From the NCBI GenBank assembly GCA_047600605.1, contig JASGKK010000003.1, positions 372,001-436,000 of the forward strand: DNA of 64,000 nucleotides, written 5' to 3'. The notes below the pieces were generated by a model. It did not search any database. It saw nothing but the letters and a program-made list of their open reading frames with translations, and had not been told where the DNA came from. Shown piece after piece: positions 27,002 through 34,192 of the stretch. The position numbers and the translations under genes were made by a program. Each line of letters opens with the position of its first letter. The stretch's first letter is position 1. The DNA comes from CAYMZZ01 sp047600605. Lineage in GTDB: Bacteria; Bacteroidota; Bacteroidia; Chitinophagales; Chitinophagaceae.

Positions 27002-27139
27002 TTAGTAAACAGTACCAGTATTGACAATCAAAAAATAATAAAGGTGCCGCCCACAGATAGTCCCAGGGGCCCGTATTTTGGTATGTTTACAGATAAATAC
27101 GGCATACAGTGGATGGTAAATTATGACCCGAAATCTTAA
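27002..27139 (+). pseudogene. C-terminal remnant of a VOC/PhnB-like gene
   Basis: The plus frame ending at TAA 27137-27139 reads KVPPTDSPRGPYFGMFTDKY followed by GIQWMVNYDPKS. This is the conserved tail of the PhnB/glyoxalase-like VOC family. No N-terminal part is present upstream. Together with the ArsR relic it marks a decayed small-molecule resistance-type cluster. The 300 bp that follow, to 27438, hold no gene. Confidence 0.7.
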
Positions 27140-27438
27140 TGGATAAGCGCGAAAAATAACAGCCCATATAAAATAGCCGATCCCGTGCAGGTGCAAAGTC
27201 GCTCAACCTATGTTTGGTAGCTACAAGTAATCCCAGAAGATGTCATACTGCATATTTATCAGTATGTGAAATCGGAAAAGTTTCTTTGAAGAGATAAACA
27301 GCAGAAGTAATCTTTTTTATGAAATTTCACGTATGTTTATTCATTTGCCTCATTAGAAAGCCGCAAATCCAGTATACTTGACGTACTAAAATGGGCCTCG
27401 TGATAAAGTGGAAAAGGGGTTTTTAATTGATGAAATAA

Positions 27439-28929
27439 TTATTTCTTTTTAAATAATTTATATATCAGCCAGAATGTAAAGGCCGCAGCTGTTGCAGATG
27501 CAAACTTTTTCATCTCTGCTGGTCTCTTATTGATATTGCCATTGGAGTTTTGCGCATTTATATCCTCTGATTGTTCAATTATGTCTGAAATTCCTCTAAC
27601 TATTCCAACCAGTATATTTCCCTTTCCCCTCCCCTGTCTGGCTACTGCTTTTGCAAATCCGAAACCTTCCATTTCTACAGCAGATGTATCATTATAATGA
27701 TCTGTTAGTATTTTTCCTATTCCCGATTCATAATGTTCAACAATTTGTTCGCCTGATGCAATAACACCTAAATCTGCCTTTATATCCTTTGAAAATTCAT
27801 TTTTCAGTAAAAGTTTCCAATTTTCCTTTCTTCTTTCTTTTTTTGCAATCTCCGACAACACAAACGTGGCCACCGCCATATCTGGCCTGGCTTTAAAGGC
27901 TTCTTTTTCGGATTTGCCTCCTTCATAGTAATAAATTTTTTCGGCAAATACGACATCCCCTATTTGAAAATCCTTTGGTTTTCTTGACCCTGCGATGCCT
28001 GTAAACATTATAACTTTGGGAGAAAAATTTGAGATCGCTCTTTCCGTTTCTTGAGCTACATTAACATTTCTTGCTCCACATTCGCGAATAATTACAGATG
28101 CGATTTTGCTTCCGTCCATTTCAAATATCCCTTTCTCATAGTCCGTATCATCCACATCAGCCTCTACAACATTTACTAGGTGATCTCTAACAGCCTGGTA
28201 TTCCTCTAAAATTGCTGTTAAGATAACTATGACCGGTAATTCAGCTATTTTTTTGTCTGTTTCTTCCTTTGAATCAATAGTTACTGACACCATGTCTTCA
28301 ATAGGGCTCTTCAATTTCCGGAATGCTTTATGACTTTTAATTGCTTTATGAGGGATCAACTTGACCATATTCAGCCTAACCCTGTCCTCAAAAGCCAAAT
28401 CTATTGAAGAGATAATCGTTTCTTTTTTTGCTTTTTCAAGCATATAAAGAAACTCTAGTGTCGGATTAGGGGCAATGGTAACTTTTATCTTTCTGTTTCT
28501 GTTTCTTACAAGGCTTCTATTGATAAACGTTATTAGCTCAGTGTCAATACTGTCACTACCGAGCATAGAAACCGGATATGTCCTCTTGATCTCATCTTTA
28601 CCATTTTCGTATATAACATCTTTATGAGCAGGCAAATCTGCATGATCGTTAAAAAACATTATTGAGCCCTTCCTTCTTTGTTTTTCGTTCACCTTAAACC
28701 AAACAATAATTTTATCAAACCTGTTCTGTAATGGTACTTTTGAAGCAAAGTGATCCCCATTAACCTGGCTTATCGAAATGTGATGGATATAAACAAAAAA
28801 TTTTGTAATATCGAATTGCGCCAGCTCGGCAATTTTATTTGCTCTCTCTTTTAAAATAGTAATTCGATACGGATCTAATTCTTTGTCAATCTTTACAGAA
28901 ATTCCAAAGTAATTTTCAAGGTTTGTCAT
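27439..28929 (-). CDS. nucleoside phosphorylase-fold protein with unknown N-terminal half
   Basis: A 496-residue protein. Residues about 232-485 are a PNP/MTA-SAH nucleosidase-like domain: VIVILTAILEEYQAVRDHL, GARNVNVA, the loop IMFTGIAGSRKPKDFQIGDVV in parts, the MEG motif (420-422) and the SD motif with Asp449 (GISDI). The N-terminal 230 residues are not recognised. They contain a charged block rich in Lys/Arg and a helix-strand layout that may be an effector or sensor domain. The C-terminus FTFWLIYKLFKKK is hydrophobic and could touch a membrane. Phosphorylase-fold domains joined to unusual N-termini are known in bacterial conflict proteins. The gene is AT-rich and alone. Confidence 0.75.
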   Translation of the reverse strand: MTNLENYFGISVKIDKELDPYRITILKERANKIAELAQFDITKFFVYIHHISISQVNGDHFASKVPLQNRFDKIIVWFKVNEKQRRKGSIMFFNDHADLPAHKDVIYENGKDEIKRTYPVSMLGSDSIDTELITFINRSLVRNRNRKIKVTIAPNPTLEFLYMLEKAKKETIISSIDLAFEDRVRLNMVKLIPHKAIKSHKAFRKLKSPIEDMVSVTIDSKEETDKKIAELPVIVILTAILEEYQAVRDHLVNVVEADVDDTDYEKGIFEMDGSKIASVIIRECGARNVNVAQETERAISNFSPKVIMFTGIAGSRKPKDFQIGDVVFAEKIYYYEGGKSEKEAFKARPDMAVATFVLSEIAKKERRKENWKLLLKNEFSKDIKADLGVIASGEQIVEHYESGIGKILTDHYNDTSAVEMEGFGFAKAVARQGRGKGNILVGIVRGISDIIEQSEDINAQNSNGNINKRPAEMKKFASATAAAFTFWLIYKLFKKK

Positions 28930-29550
28930 ATACTTGTCTTATATAATTATTATAGAATTGCTTGAGATGAAACCCACTCATTATTTAATTGAATATGTTT
29001 CAATCAATATATAAATCTGACAGGATTCAAAATCTCAGACCGCGCCATGTCTTTTTGAAGCCGTGCGTATAAGCTGTGGTAATAAAACAAGGGAGTAAGA
29101 AAATGAATTCCTAATCTATTGATTTGGATGGTGCAAAAAAAACAGTCATTGGCTTTATAGGGCGGCTTTAAAGATTAATATTTTAGCAAACTATGCAAAA
29201 GGTGTTTTAACGGAATTTAAATGTTAAGTCTATGAACTCTAGCATAAGCGCCAAGTCCCAAAGAATATTTGGTATTAATTAATGTGATAAAACTCATGGG
29301 CACCTCTTTATCTAAGGCCCTATCGCAGGCTTTGCCATTGGGGTGTCATTCTCGATAGATCCGTTTATTCATAACTTAAACACTGCCAGGAAAAGGGTAA
29401 GGGAATTTCTAACGACAATAAATTTGATTCTCATACAACCCATCTCATTTTTGTCAACCCACCTGCATACCGTCGCATTCGCCATTAGCAATTGACTCTT
29501 TCGCCCTCCTTTTGATAAAATCCTTCCGCTACCTTTAGAAAAAGAATTTT
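28930..29550. other. intergenic AT-rich region
   Basis: About 620 bp with no supported gene. It separates the phosphorylase-fold gene from the reductase gene and contains both promoters, without a clean consensus. Confidence 0.4.
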
Positions 29551-30117
29551 ATGCGAAAGATTATCGTGACGCAATTCATCACTCTCGATGGCGTGGTAGA
29601 AGCCCCGGGTGGCAATGAGACCCCTCATCCGCACGGCGGGTGGCAATCAAAATACAGAAGTCAGGAAGGTGGGAAGTATAAAGCAGATGAGCTGGCCAGT
29701 GCAGAGGCCTTGCTGCTGGGTAAGAACACCTATCAGCAGTTTGTGAAGTACTGGCCAGGCCAAAGTGGCAATCTCTTTGCCGATCGTATGAACCAGTTGC
29801 CAAAATATATCGTATCCCGGAGCCTGCAGGAGGCGGGCTGGGGCAACAGTCATATACTTCGTGATGTGATCAATGATGTGTCCGCACTTAAAAAAACCGG
29901 TGGAGGGGATATACTTGTTTATGGTAGCGCCACGCTATCCAAATCACTATTTCATCACGACCTGGTAGATGAACTGCGGCTGATGATTTGCCCGGTAGTA
30001 GTTGGCGGCGGACTGAAACTTTTCGATGATGACCGTGAATTAAAGAATTTTGACCTGAAGCAGGCCCACAACCTGGGTAACGGCGCTATTATCCTGGAGT
30101 ATTTGCCGATACACTGA
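29551..30117 (+). CDS. dihydrofolate reductase-like (RibD C-terminal) protein
   Basis: A 188-residue reductase-fold protein: TQFITLDGVVEAPGG at the start, LLLGKNTYQQFVKYWP, and ICPVVVGGGLKLFDD near the end. It is a second member of the family seen at 18312, though of a different subgroup. It is convergent with the HxlR regulator, 25 bp apart. Confidence 0.88.
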   Translation: MRKIIVTQFITLDGVVEAPGGNETPHPHGGWQSKYRSQEGGKYKADELASAEALLLGKNTYQQFVKYWPGQSGNLFADRMNQLPKYIVSRSLQEAGWGNSHILRDVINDVSALKKTGGGDILVYGSATLSKSLFHHDLVDELRLMICPVVVGGGLKLFDDDRELKNFDLKQAHNLGNGAIILEYLPIH

Positions 30118-30142
30118 AGGTGGTCACGGTCTTATATTTCAG

Positions 30143-30514
30143 CTATGTGCGGGGCTTCCCTTTATACAGCTCTTCCCTGTACCCAATCCCCCACTTCGCA
30201 ATCTCATCAATGATCGGAGCAAGGGTACGGCCATGCCCGGTTATCTCATATTCGACCGTCACGGGTTTTGTATCCAATACCCTGCGCGTGACCAGTCGGT
30301 TTATTTCCATATCCTGCAACTCTTTCGACAACATTTTAGCCCCGATCCCGTCTACCTCGCGCAGCAGGTCCATAAAGCGCAGGCTATTGCTTTGCATCAG
30401 CGTGCCCAGGATGTGAAACTTCCATTTGCCCGACAATATCTCCATCGTATCCCTGATCGCCTGCATCCTTTTCTGGCAAACAGCATTGCTGTTGAGTATG
30501 GCTTTCTTTTTCAT
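30143..30514 (-). CDS. HxlR-family transcriptional regulator
   Basis: A 123-residue winged-helix regulator starting at ATG 30514 (MKKKAILNSNAVCQKRMQAI). Diagnostic parts are AIRDTMEILSGKWKFHILG, LRFMDLLREVDGIGAKMLSKEL in parts, and VEYEITGHGRTLAPII. One cysteine (in NAVCQKR) precedes the HTH, the position used by redox- or aldehyde-sensing HxlR/YodB proteins. It is divergent from a thioredoxin-like gene and a DsbA-like gene, so a thiol-stress role is plausible. Confidence 0.9.
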   Translation of the reverse strand: MKKKAILNSNAVCQKRMQAIRDTMEILSGKWKFHILGTLMQSNSLRFMDLLREVDGIGAKMLSKELQDMEINRLVTRRVLDTKPVTVEYEITGHGRTLAPIIDEIAKWGIGYREELYKGKPRT

Positions 30515-30532
30515 ATACGTATAGCTGAGCTG

Positions 30533-30540
30533 CAAAGCTA
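30533..30540 (-). promoter_or_regulatory. -7 box for the HxlR gene
   Basis: On the minus strand TAGCTTTG matches the TAnnTTTG consensus 18 nt before the start codon. The -33 box is weak. Confidence 0.4.
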
Positions 30541-30668
30541 TACTTAATATAGCCACGAGGAAAGCTGGTTTCTTCAAGGAAACCAATTTCTGAATGGAAA
30601 CAGCTGGCTTTTGTAAACCAATTAGGGTCTAGTTTTGTTATACCAGCACAATAATTAATTAATCAGCT

Positions 30669-31238
30669 ATGACTTTCCAGGAATACAGTACCCTTTTTGA
30701 AAACATCTTACATACAGATAGCCCTCAGCCGCCCTACGACAACCCACAGTACCTGGATTATGCGAAACTTAACTGGTCGCGCATGAACCGTTGGTTTAAA
30801 ACAGGCAGGCTGCTCGATGAACTGATCGCCCTTATTCGCCAGATCGATCAGCCACAACACTGGATCGTGATTACCGAACCCTGGTGTGGTGACGCCTCAC
30901 ACAGCATACCTTTTTTTGAAATGATGGCCCGCGAAAATCCGCTGATTACTATCTCTTACGAACTACGCGATACAGCACCCTTCCGGATCGAACAGTACCT
31001 GACCAATGACACGCGGTCTATTCCCAAACTCATCATCCGCGATACGCAGGGCACCGACCTGGCCACCTGGGGACCAAGACCCAACGAATGCCAAACCATG
31101 TACCTGGCGTTGAAAGCAGAGAAAGCCTCGTTTAATATAGTAAAAGTGCAACTGCAAAACTGGTACAATGCCAACAAGGGGCAGGATATTCAAAAGGAAC
31201 TGATCGACCTGCTTTCGCCCGTCATCATTCCCGGTTAA
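30669..31238 (+). CDS. thioredoxin-like family protein
   Basis: A 189-residue cytosolic protein. Residues about 65-80 have VITEPWCGDASHSIPFF: the thioredoxin position is WCGDAS, with one cysteine instead of a CxxC pair, as in the thioredoxin_9 group. PKLIIRD then supplies the cis-Pro strand. Likely a bacilliredoxin or thiol-adduct handling role. It is followed 12 bp later by the DsbA-like gene and divergent from HxlR. Confidence 0.82.
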   Translation: MTFQEYSTLFENILHTDSPQPPYDNPQYLDYAKLNWSRMNRWFKTGRLLDELIALIRQIDQPQHWIVITEPWCGDASHSIPFFEMMARENPLITISYELRDTAPFRIEQYLTNDTRSIPKLIIRDTQGTDLATWGPRPNECQTMYLALKAEKASFNIVKVQLQNWYNANKGQDIQKELIDLLSPVIIPG

Positions 31239-31250
31239 CAAACTACCGGC

Positions 31251-32276
31251 ATGAAGCGATACAGGTTTTTATTCTTTTTTGTCATTTTTATCACGGTCAA
31301 CCATTGCATGGCCCAGACAAAAGACCCTAAACAATCAACTACTATCATGACAACAAACACAACCAGCCATAATCCGCTTATCTGTGATCCGGTAGAAGGT
31401 ATTTGCGGTATACCCGATAGCACAATTGCTAATCCGGTTACTACACAAAAGACAGAAAAGCCGGTTAAGATCATTTATTTCACAGACCCTATCTGCTCCT
31501 CCTGCTGGGGCATAGAACCACAATTAAGAAAGCTGAAACTGGAATATGGTCAGCTTATAGAGATTGACTACCGTATGGGCGGCTTACTTCCCGACTGGAG
31601 TTACAACAGTGGCGGCATCAGCAAACCATCGGATGTGGCGCATCACTGGGACGAAGTAAGTGTGTATTACGATATGCCCATTGATGGCGATGTATGGCTC
31701 GAAGATCCGCTGCACTCCTCTTATCCGCCTTCTATCGCCTTCAAAGCGGCTCAAATGCAGGATAAGGATAAAGCCATTTTATTCCTGCGCGAAATGCGGG
31801 AAATGCTGTTTCTGCAAAAAAAGAACCTGGCCAAATGGGAACATATGGCAATTGCCGCCAGTGTCGTTGGGTTGGATACCACTCAACTGAAAACAGATTT
31901 TGAGGGAAAAGCAAAAAACTTATTTGAAGAAGATCTAAAGCTGGCCAAAGAATATGGAGTTCGCGGATTCCCGACGATGTTTTTCATCAATGATACAGGC
32001 GCCAAAGAAATCGTCTATGGTTCAAAGCCTTACCCGTTTTATGAAACTGCTCTGCTGAAGTTATATCCACAGGCTATTAAATCTGACTACAGTAAAACAC
32101 CCGAAGCATTGTTCGCCAGATACCCTTCATTAACCGCCAAAGAATTTGCCGAGCTGTCTGGCACACCCCGCTCAGAAAGTGAAAAGACACTTGATAAACT
32201 GGTCAGCGACGGAAGGCTGGAAAAGATCACGACAAAAAATGGGGCGATGTGGAAGGTAAAAAATTCAACCCTTTAA
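31251..32276 (+). CDS. exported DsbA-family (FrnE/SpxH-like) thioredoxin-fold protein
   Basis: A 341-residue protein with a signal sequence (KRYRFLFFFVIFITVNHCMA). The active site is CSSC in YFTDPICSSCWGIEP, and the cis-Pro loop is GVRGFPTMFFIND. The large helical insertion between them is typical of the DsbA/FrnE family. The C-terminal about 60 residues (YPSLTAKEFAELSGTPRSES... LEKITTKNGAMWKV) look like a small winged-helix domain, an addition seen in SpxH-like proteins. The signal peptide together with a DNA-binding-like tail is odd: an internal start ATG at 31347 would give a cytosolic form. Confidence 0.8.
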   Translation: MKRYRFLFFFVIFITVNHCMAQTKDPKQSTTIMTTNTTSHNPLICDPVEGICGIPDSTIANPVTTQKTEKPVKIIYFTDPICSSCWGIEPQLRKLKLEYGQLIEIDYRMGGLLPDWSYNSGGISKPSDVAHHWDEVSVYYDMPIDGDVWLEDPLHSSYPPSIAFKAAQMQDKDKAILFLREMREMLFLQKKNLAKWEHMAIAASVVGLDTTQLKTDFEGKAKNLFEEDLKLAKEYGVRGFPTMFFINDTGAKEIVYGSKPYPFYETALLKLYPQAIKSDYSKTPEALFARYPSLTAKEFAELSGTPRSESEKTLDKLVSDGRLEKITTKNGAMWKVKNSTL

Positions 32277-32427
32277 TGCGGAAAGCGCCAGATGCTCTTC
32301 CTGTTTTTTAAACTGGATCTAATCACGGCCTATTAATGATCGCCGTTGTCAGGCGAAGTATGATCTGATAAAACGTTCCGCATATAATCCGGTTCTTCCA
32401 GATTATTTTGATAATTTTTAGAGCCCC

Positions 32428-32459
32428 TTCCAGGCCCGCGATGCATCGCGGGCCTGGAA
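32428..32459. repeat. 32-bp perfect palindrome
   Basis: The arm TTCCAGGCCCGCGATG (32428-32443) is followed at once by its exact reverse complement. There is no T-run, so it is not a classic terminator. It may be a REP-like element or part of the end structure of the DsbA-like gene. Confidence 0.8.
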
Positions 32460-32527
32460 TTGACAGAAGCGTTTGAAAAAAGAATTATTTTATCGGTATT
32501 CCCCGGCCTTATTCTCTTACTTTTCTT

Positions 32528-32621
32528 GTGGTTCGCAAGGTGCCTTGTTTTTCTCCGATTGAATCTTTAAAGAATATACATTAAGCATAGGCCGGAGAAA
32601 AACACAGCACCGGTGAACCAC
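32528..32621. repeat. imperfect long inverted repeat
   Basis: About 30 bp on the left (32528-32557) matches the reverse complement of 32593-32621 with few changes; the core is TTTTTCTCCG against CGGAGAAAAA, and the outer parts GTGGTTC and GAACCAC also match. The 35-nt centre is AT-rich. It could be a small mobile (MITE-like) element or a large RNA stem. The rest of 32277-32887 has no gene. Confidence 0.6.
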
Positions 32622-32887
32622 ATCGGCCTGCCGGCCGTGGAGGCAAAAAGGTCGATTAACAGGATGATGCAAACATTTATCCAGGTACCATACTAAAACA
32701 ATGAATTTTCAGTATTCCCCGGGCACCAGTGATCCTTTACCATCCTAATAAACACGAACAAAGCTGATCCCCAGCGACATATTCTCCCCCTCTTGCAAAT
32801 CACCGGGATTTTTATTTTATTAGAGTTCATTTTAATAAGTACTGGGGCTGATTATATAGCAAATCACCCATCAAACCGATCCGAACC

Positions 32888-34183
32888 ATGAAGAAAAATA
32901 CCCTTACCGCTTTGCTCCTGGCTACTGCCACAGCAACTTTCGCCCAGCAGTCCAGCCAGGTATCGATAGGTGCCGGCCTTAGCAGCTCTTCTTCCGATGT
33001 AAAAAAAGGAGCCTATGCAGGCAATGGATTCAATCTGCAGGGCGATGTATTCATACCTTTTCTGCATAAAGACGGGTTTGCGCTTGGGGTAGTCGCCGGC
33101 GGTAGTTTTTATACTTCCAAAAGCCTTATCCCGGATGCCGGCAGTACGCAATCGGCTTATAAATTATATAATGGCAGTCTCACCGTTGACAACCAGCAGA
33201 AAGGCTCCTCCACTAACAATGGATTTACAGCCTCAGCCGGATTGCAGGCCGCTTTTTTGCTCGGCCGGATCACCCTTTCACCTTCTCTCAGCGGTGGTTA
33301 CTTTAATCTCAAACAGGATGGCTATGCACAACGGGCAGCTGTAGATGGTAAGCCTCTCACTCTTCAGGAGTCAGTCGCGGCGAAGCATTCTGGTTTCATT
33401 ACCATTCCACAGGTCAGAATCAGTTATCCGCTCACCGGTCAATTGGGCATCTATGCTTCATCTGCTTTTCTGATGGGTCCCAAAATCACTACGGAGCAAC
33501 GCAGGCTGGTGCCTGCAGGTGGTTTTAATGATCAGCATACCTACGAATCTCAGCAGCTTTCTACCGGCACCATGCAGAGTCAGAAAATCCAAACCAACTA
33601 CCGGGCATTGAATGTAAATGCCGGTCTTAGCTGGGCGCTGGGTAAAAAATCGGACCGTGCTGCAAAAAAAGGAACCAACCCGGTTTATAGTGGCAGTGGC
33701 AATTCGGGAAATAACCCGCTTTACAATGGCATGGCCAAACCCGGTAGTCCTATCGGAGGCATTGTGGTCAAAGGAGGTAAAAACCCCGGTGGAAACATGC
33801 TGGTAGTATCCAGCAATGAGAGTGGCGAATTTGAGTTAAACGGATTGGAAGCAGGCGAGTACCAGTTTGTACTCTCTGCTCCAGATGCACCACAGGGTAA
33901 AAGCATCAATGAAAAAGGAGTAAAACGGGTCAACGCATCCGAAATGGCCAAACCGGGTACCCCAATCGGAGGTATTGTAGTCAAAGGCGGTAAGAACCCA
34001 GGCGGAAATATGACTAACCTCACCGTTGACAGGAATGGCAATATCCGCTTTGAAGTACTGGAAGCCGGTAATTATAAGTTTATGGTAGAGACTCCTGATA
34101 ATACCAACCAGCAAAAAACGAAAAAGAAGACTGTAGAAAAAGCGACCAGCGGTTTGAAAGACACACTGAAGACGAATGTCTGA
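32888..34183 (+). CDS. exported beta-rich protein with two internal peptide repeats
   Basis: A 431-residue protein. A signal peptide (KKNTLTALLLATATATFA) leads into about 230 residues with alternating strands typical of an outer-membrane barrel (VSIGAGLSSSSS; LGIYASSAFLMGP). After a Lys- and Asn-rich linker, a 23-residue unit beginning MAKPG[ST]PIGG and ending KNPGGNM occurs twice (33731-33799 and 33944-34012). Each copy opens a small beta domain (GEFELNGLEAGEYQFVLSAP; GNIRFEVLEAGNYKFMVETP) similar to carboxypeptidase-regulatory-like folds. Function unknown; a surface or chaperone-like display role is possible. Confidence 0.7.
   Translation: MKKNTLTALLLATATATFAQQSSQVSIGAGLSSSSSDVKKGAYAGNGFNLQGDVFIPFLHKDGFALGVVAGGSFYTSKSLIPDAGSTQSAYKLYNGSLTVDNQQKGSSTNNGFTASAGLQAAFLLGRITLSPSLSGGYFNLKQDGYAQRAAVDGKPLTLQESVAAKHSGFITIPQVRISYPLTGQLGIYASSAFLMGPKITTEQRRLVPAGGFNDQHTYESQQLSTGTMQSQKIQTNYRALNVNAGLSWALGKKSDRAAKKGTNPVYSGSGNSGNNPLYNGMAKPGSPIGGIVVKGGKNPGGNMLVVSSNESGEFELNGLEAGEYQFVLSAPDAPQGKSINEKGVKRVNASEMAKPGTPIGGIVVKGGKNPGGNMTNLTVDRNGNIRFEVLEAGNYKFMVETPDNTNQQKTKKKTVEKATSGLKDTLKTNV
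33731..33799 (+). repeat. copy 1 of a 23-codon coding repeat
   Basis: Encodes MAKPGSPIGG ... KNPGGNM. Copy 2 is 213 bp downstream and differs by one residue. Confidence 0.85.
33944..34012 (+). repeat. copy 2 of a 23-codon coding repeat
   Basis: Encodes MAKPGTPIGG ... KNPGGNM, with many synonymous base changes compared with copy 1, so protein-level selection holds it. Confidence 0.85.
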
Positions 34184-34192
34184 CGGGTTCGT

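Noticed and set aside
27002..27196. Minus-strand 64-codon frame
   Set aside because: It is antisense to the VOC-tail relic and has no features of its own.
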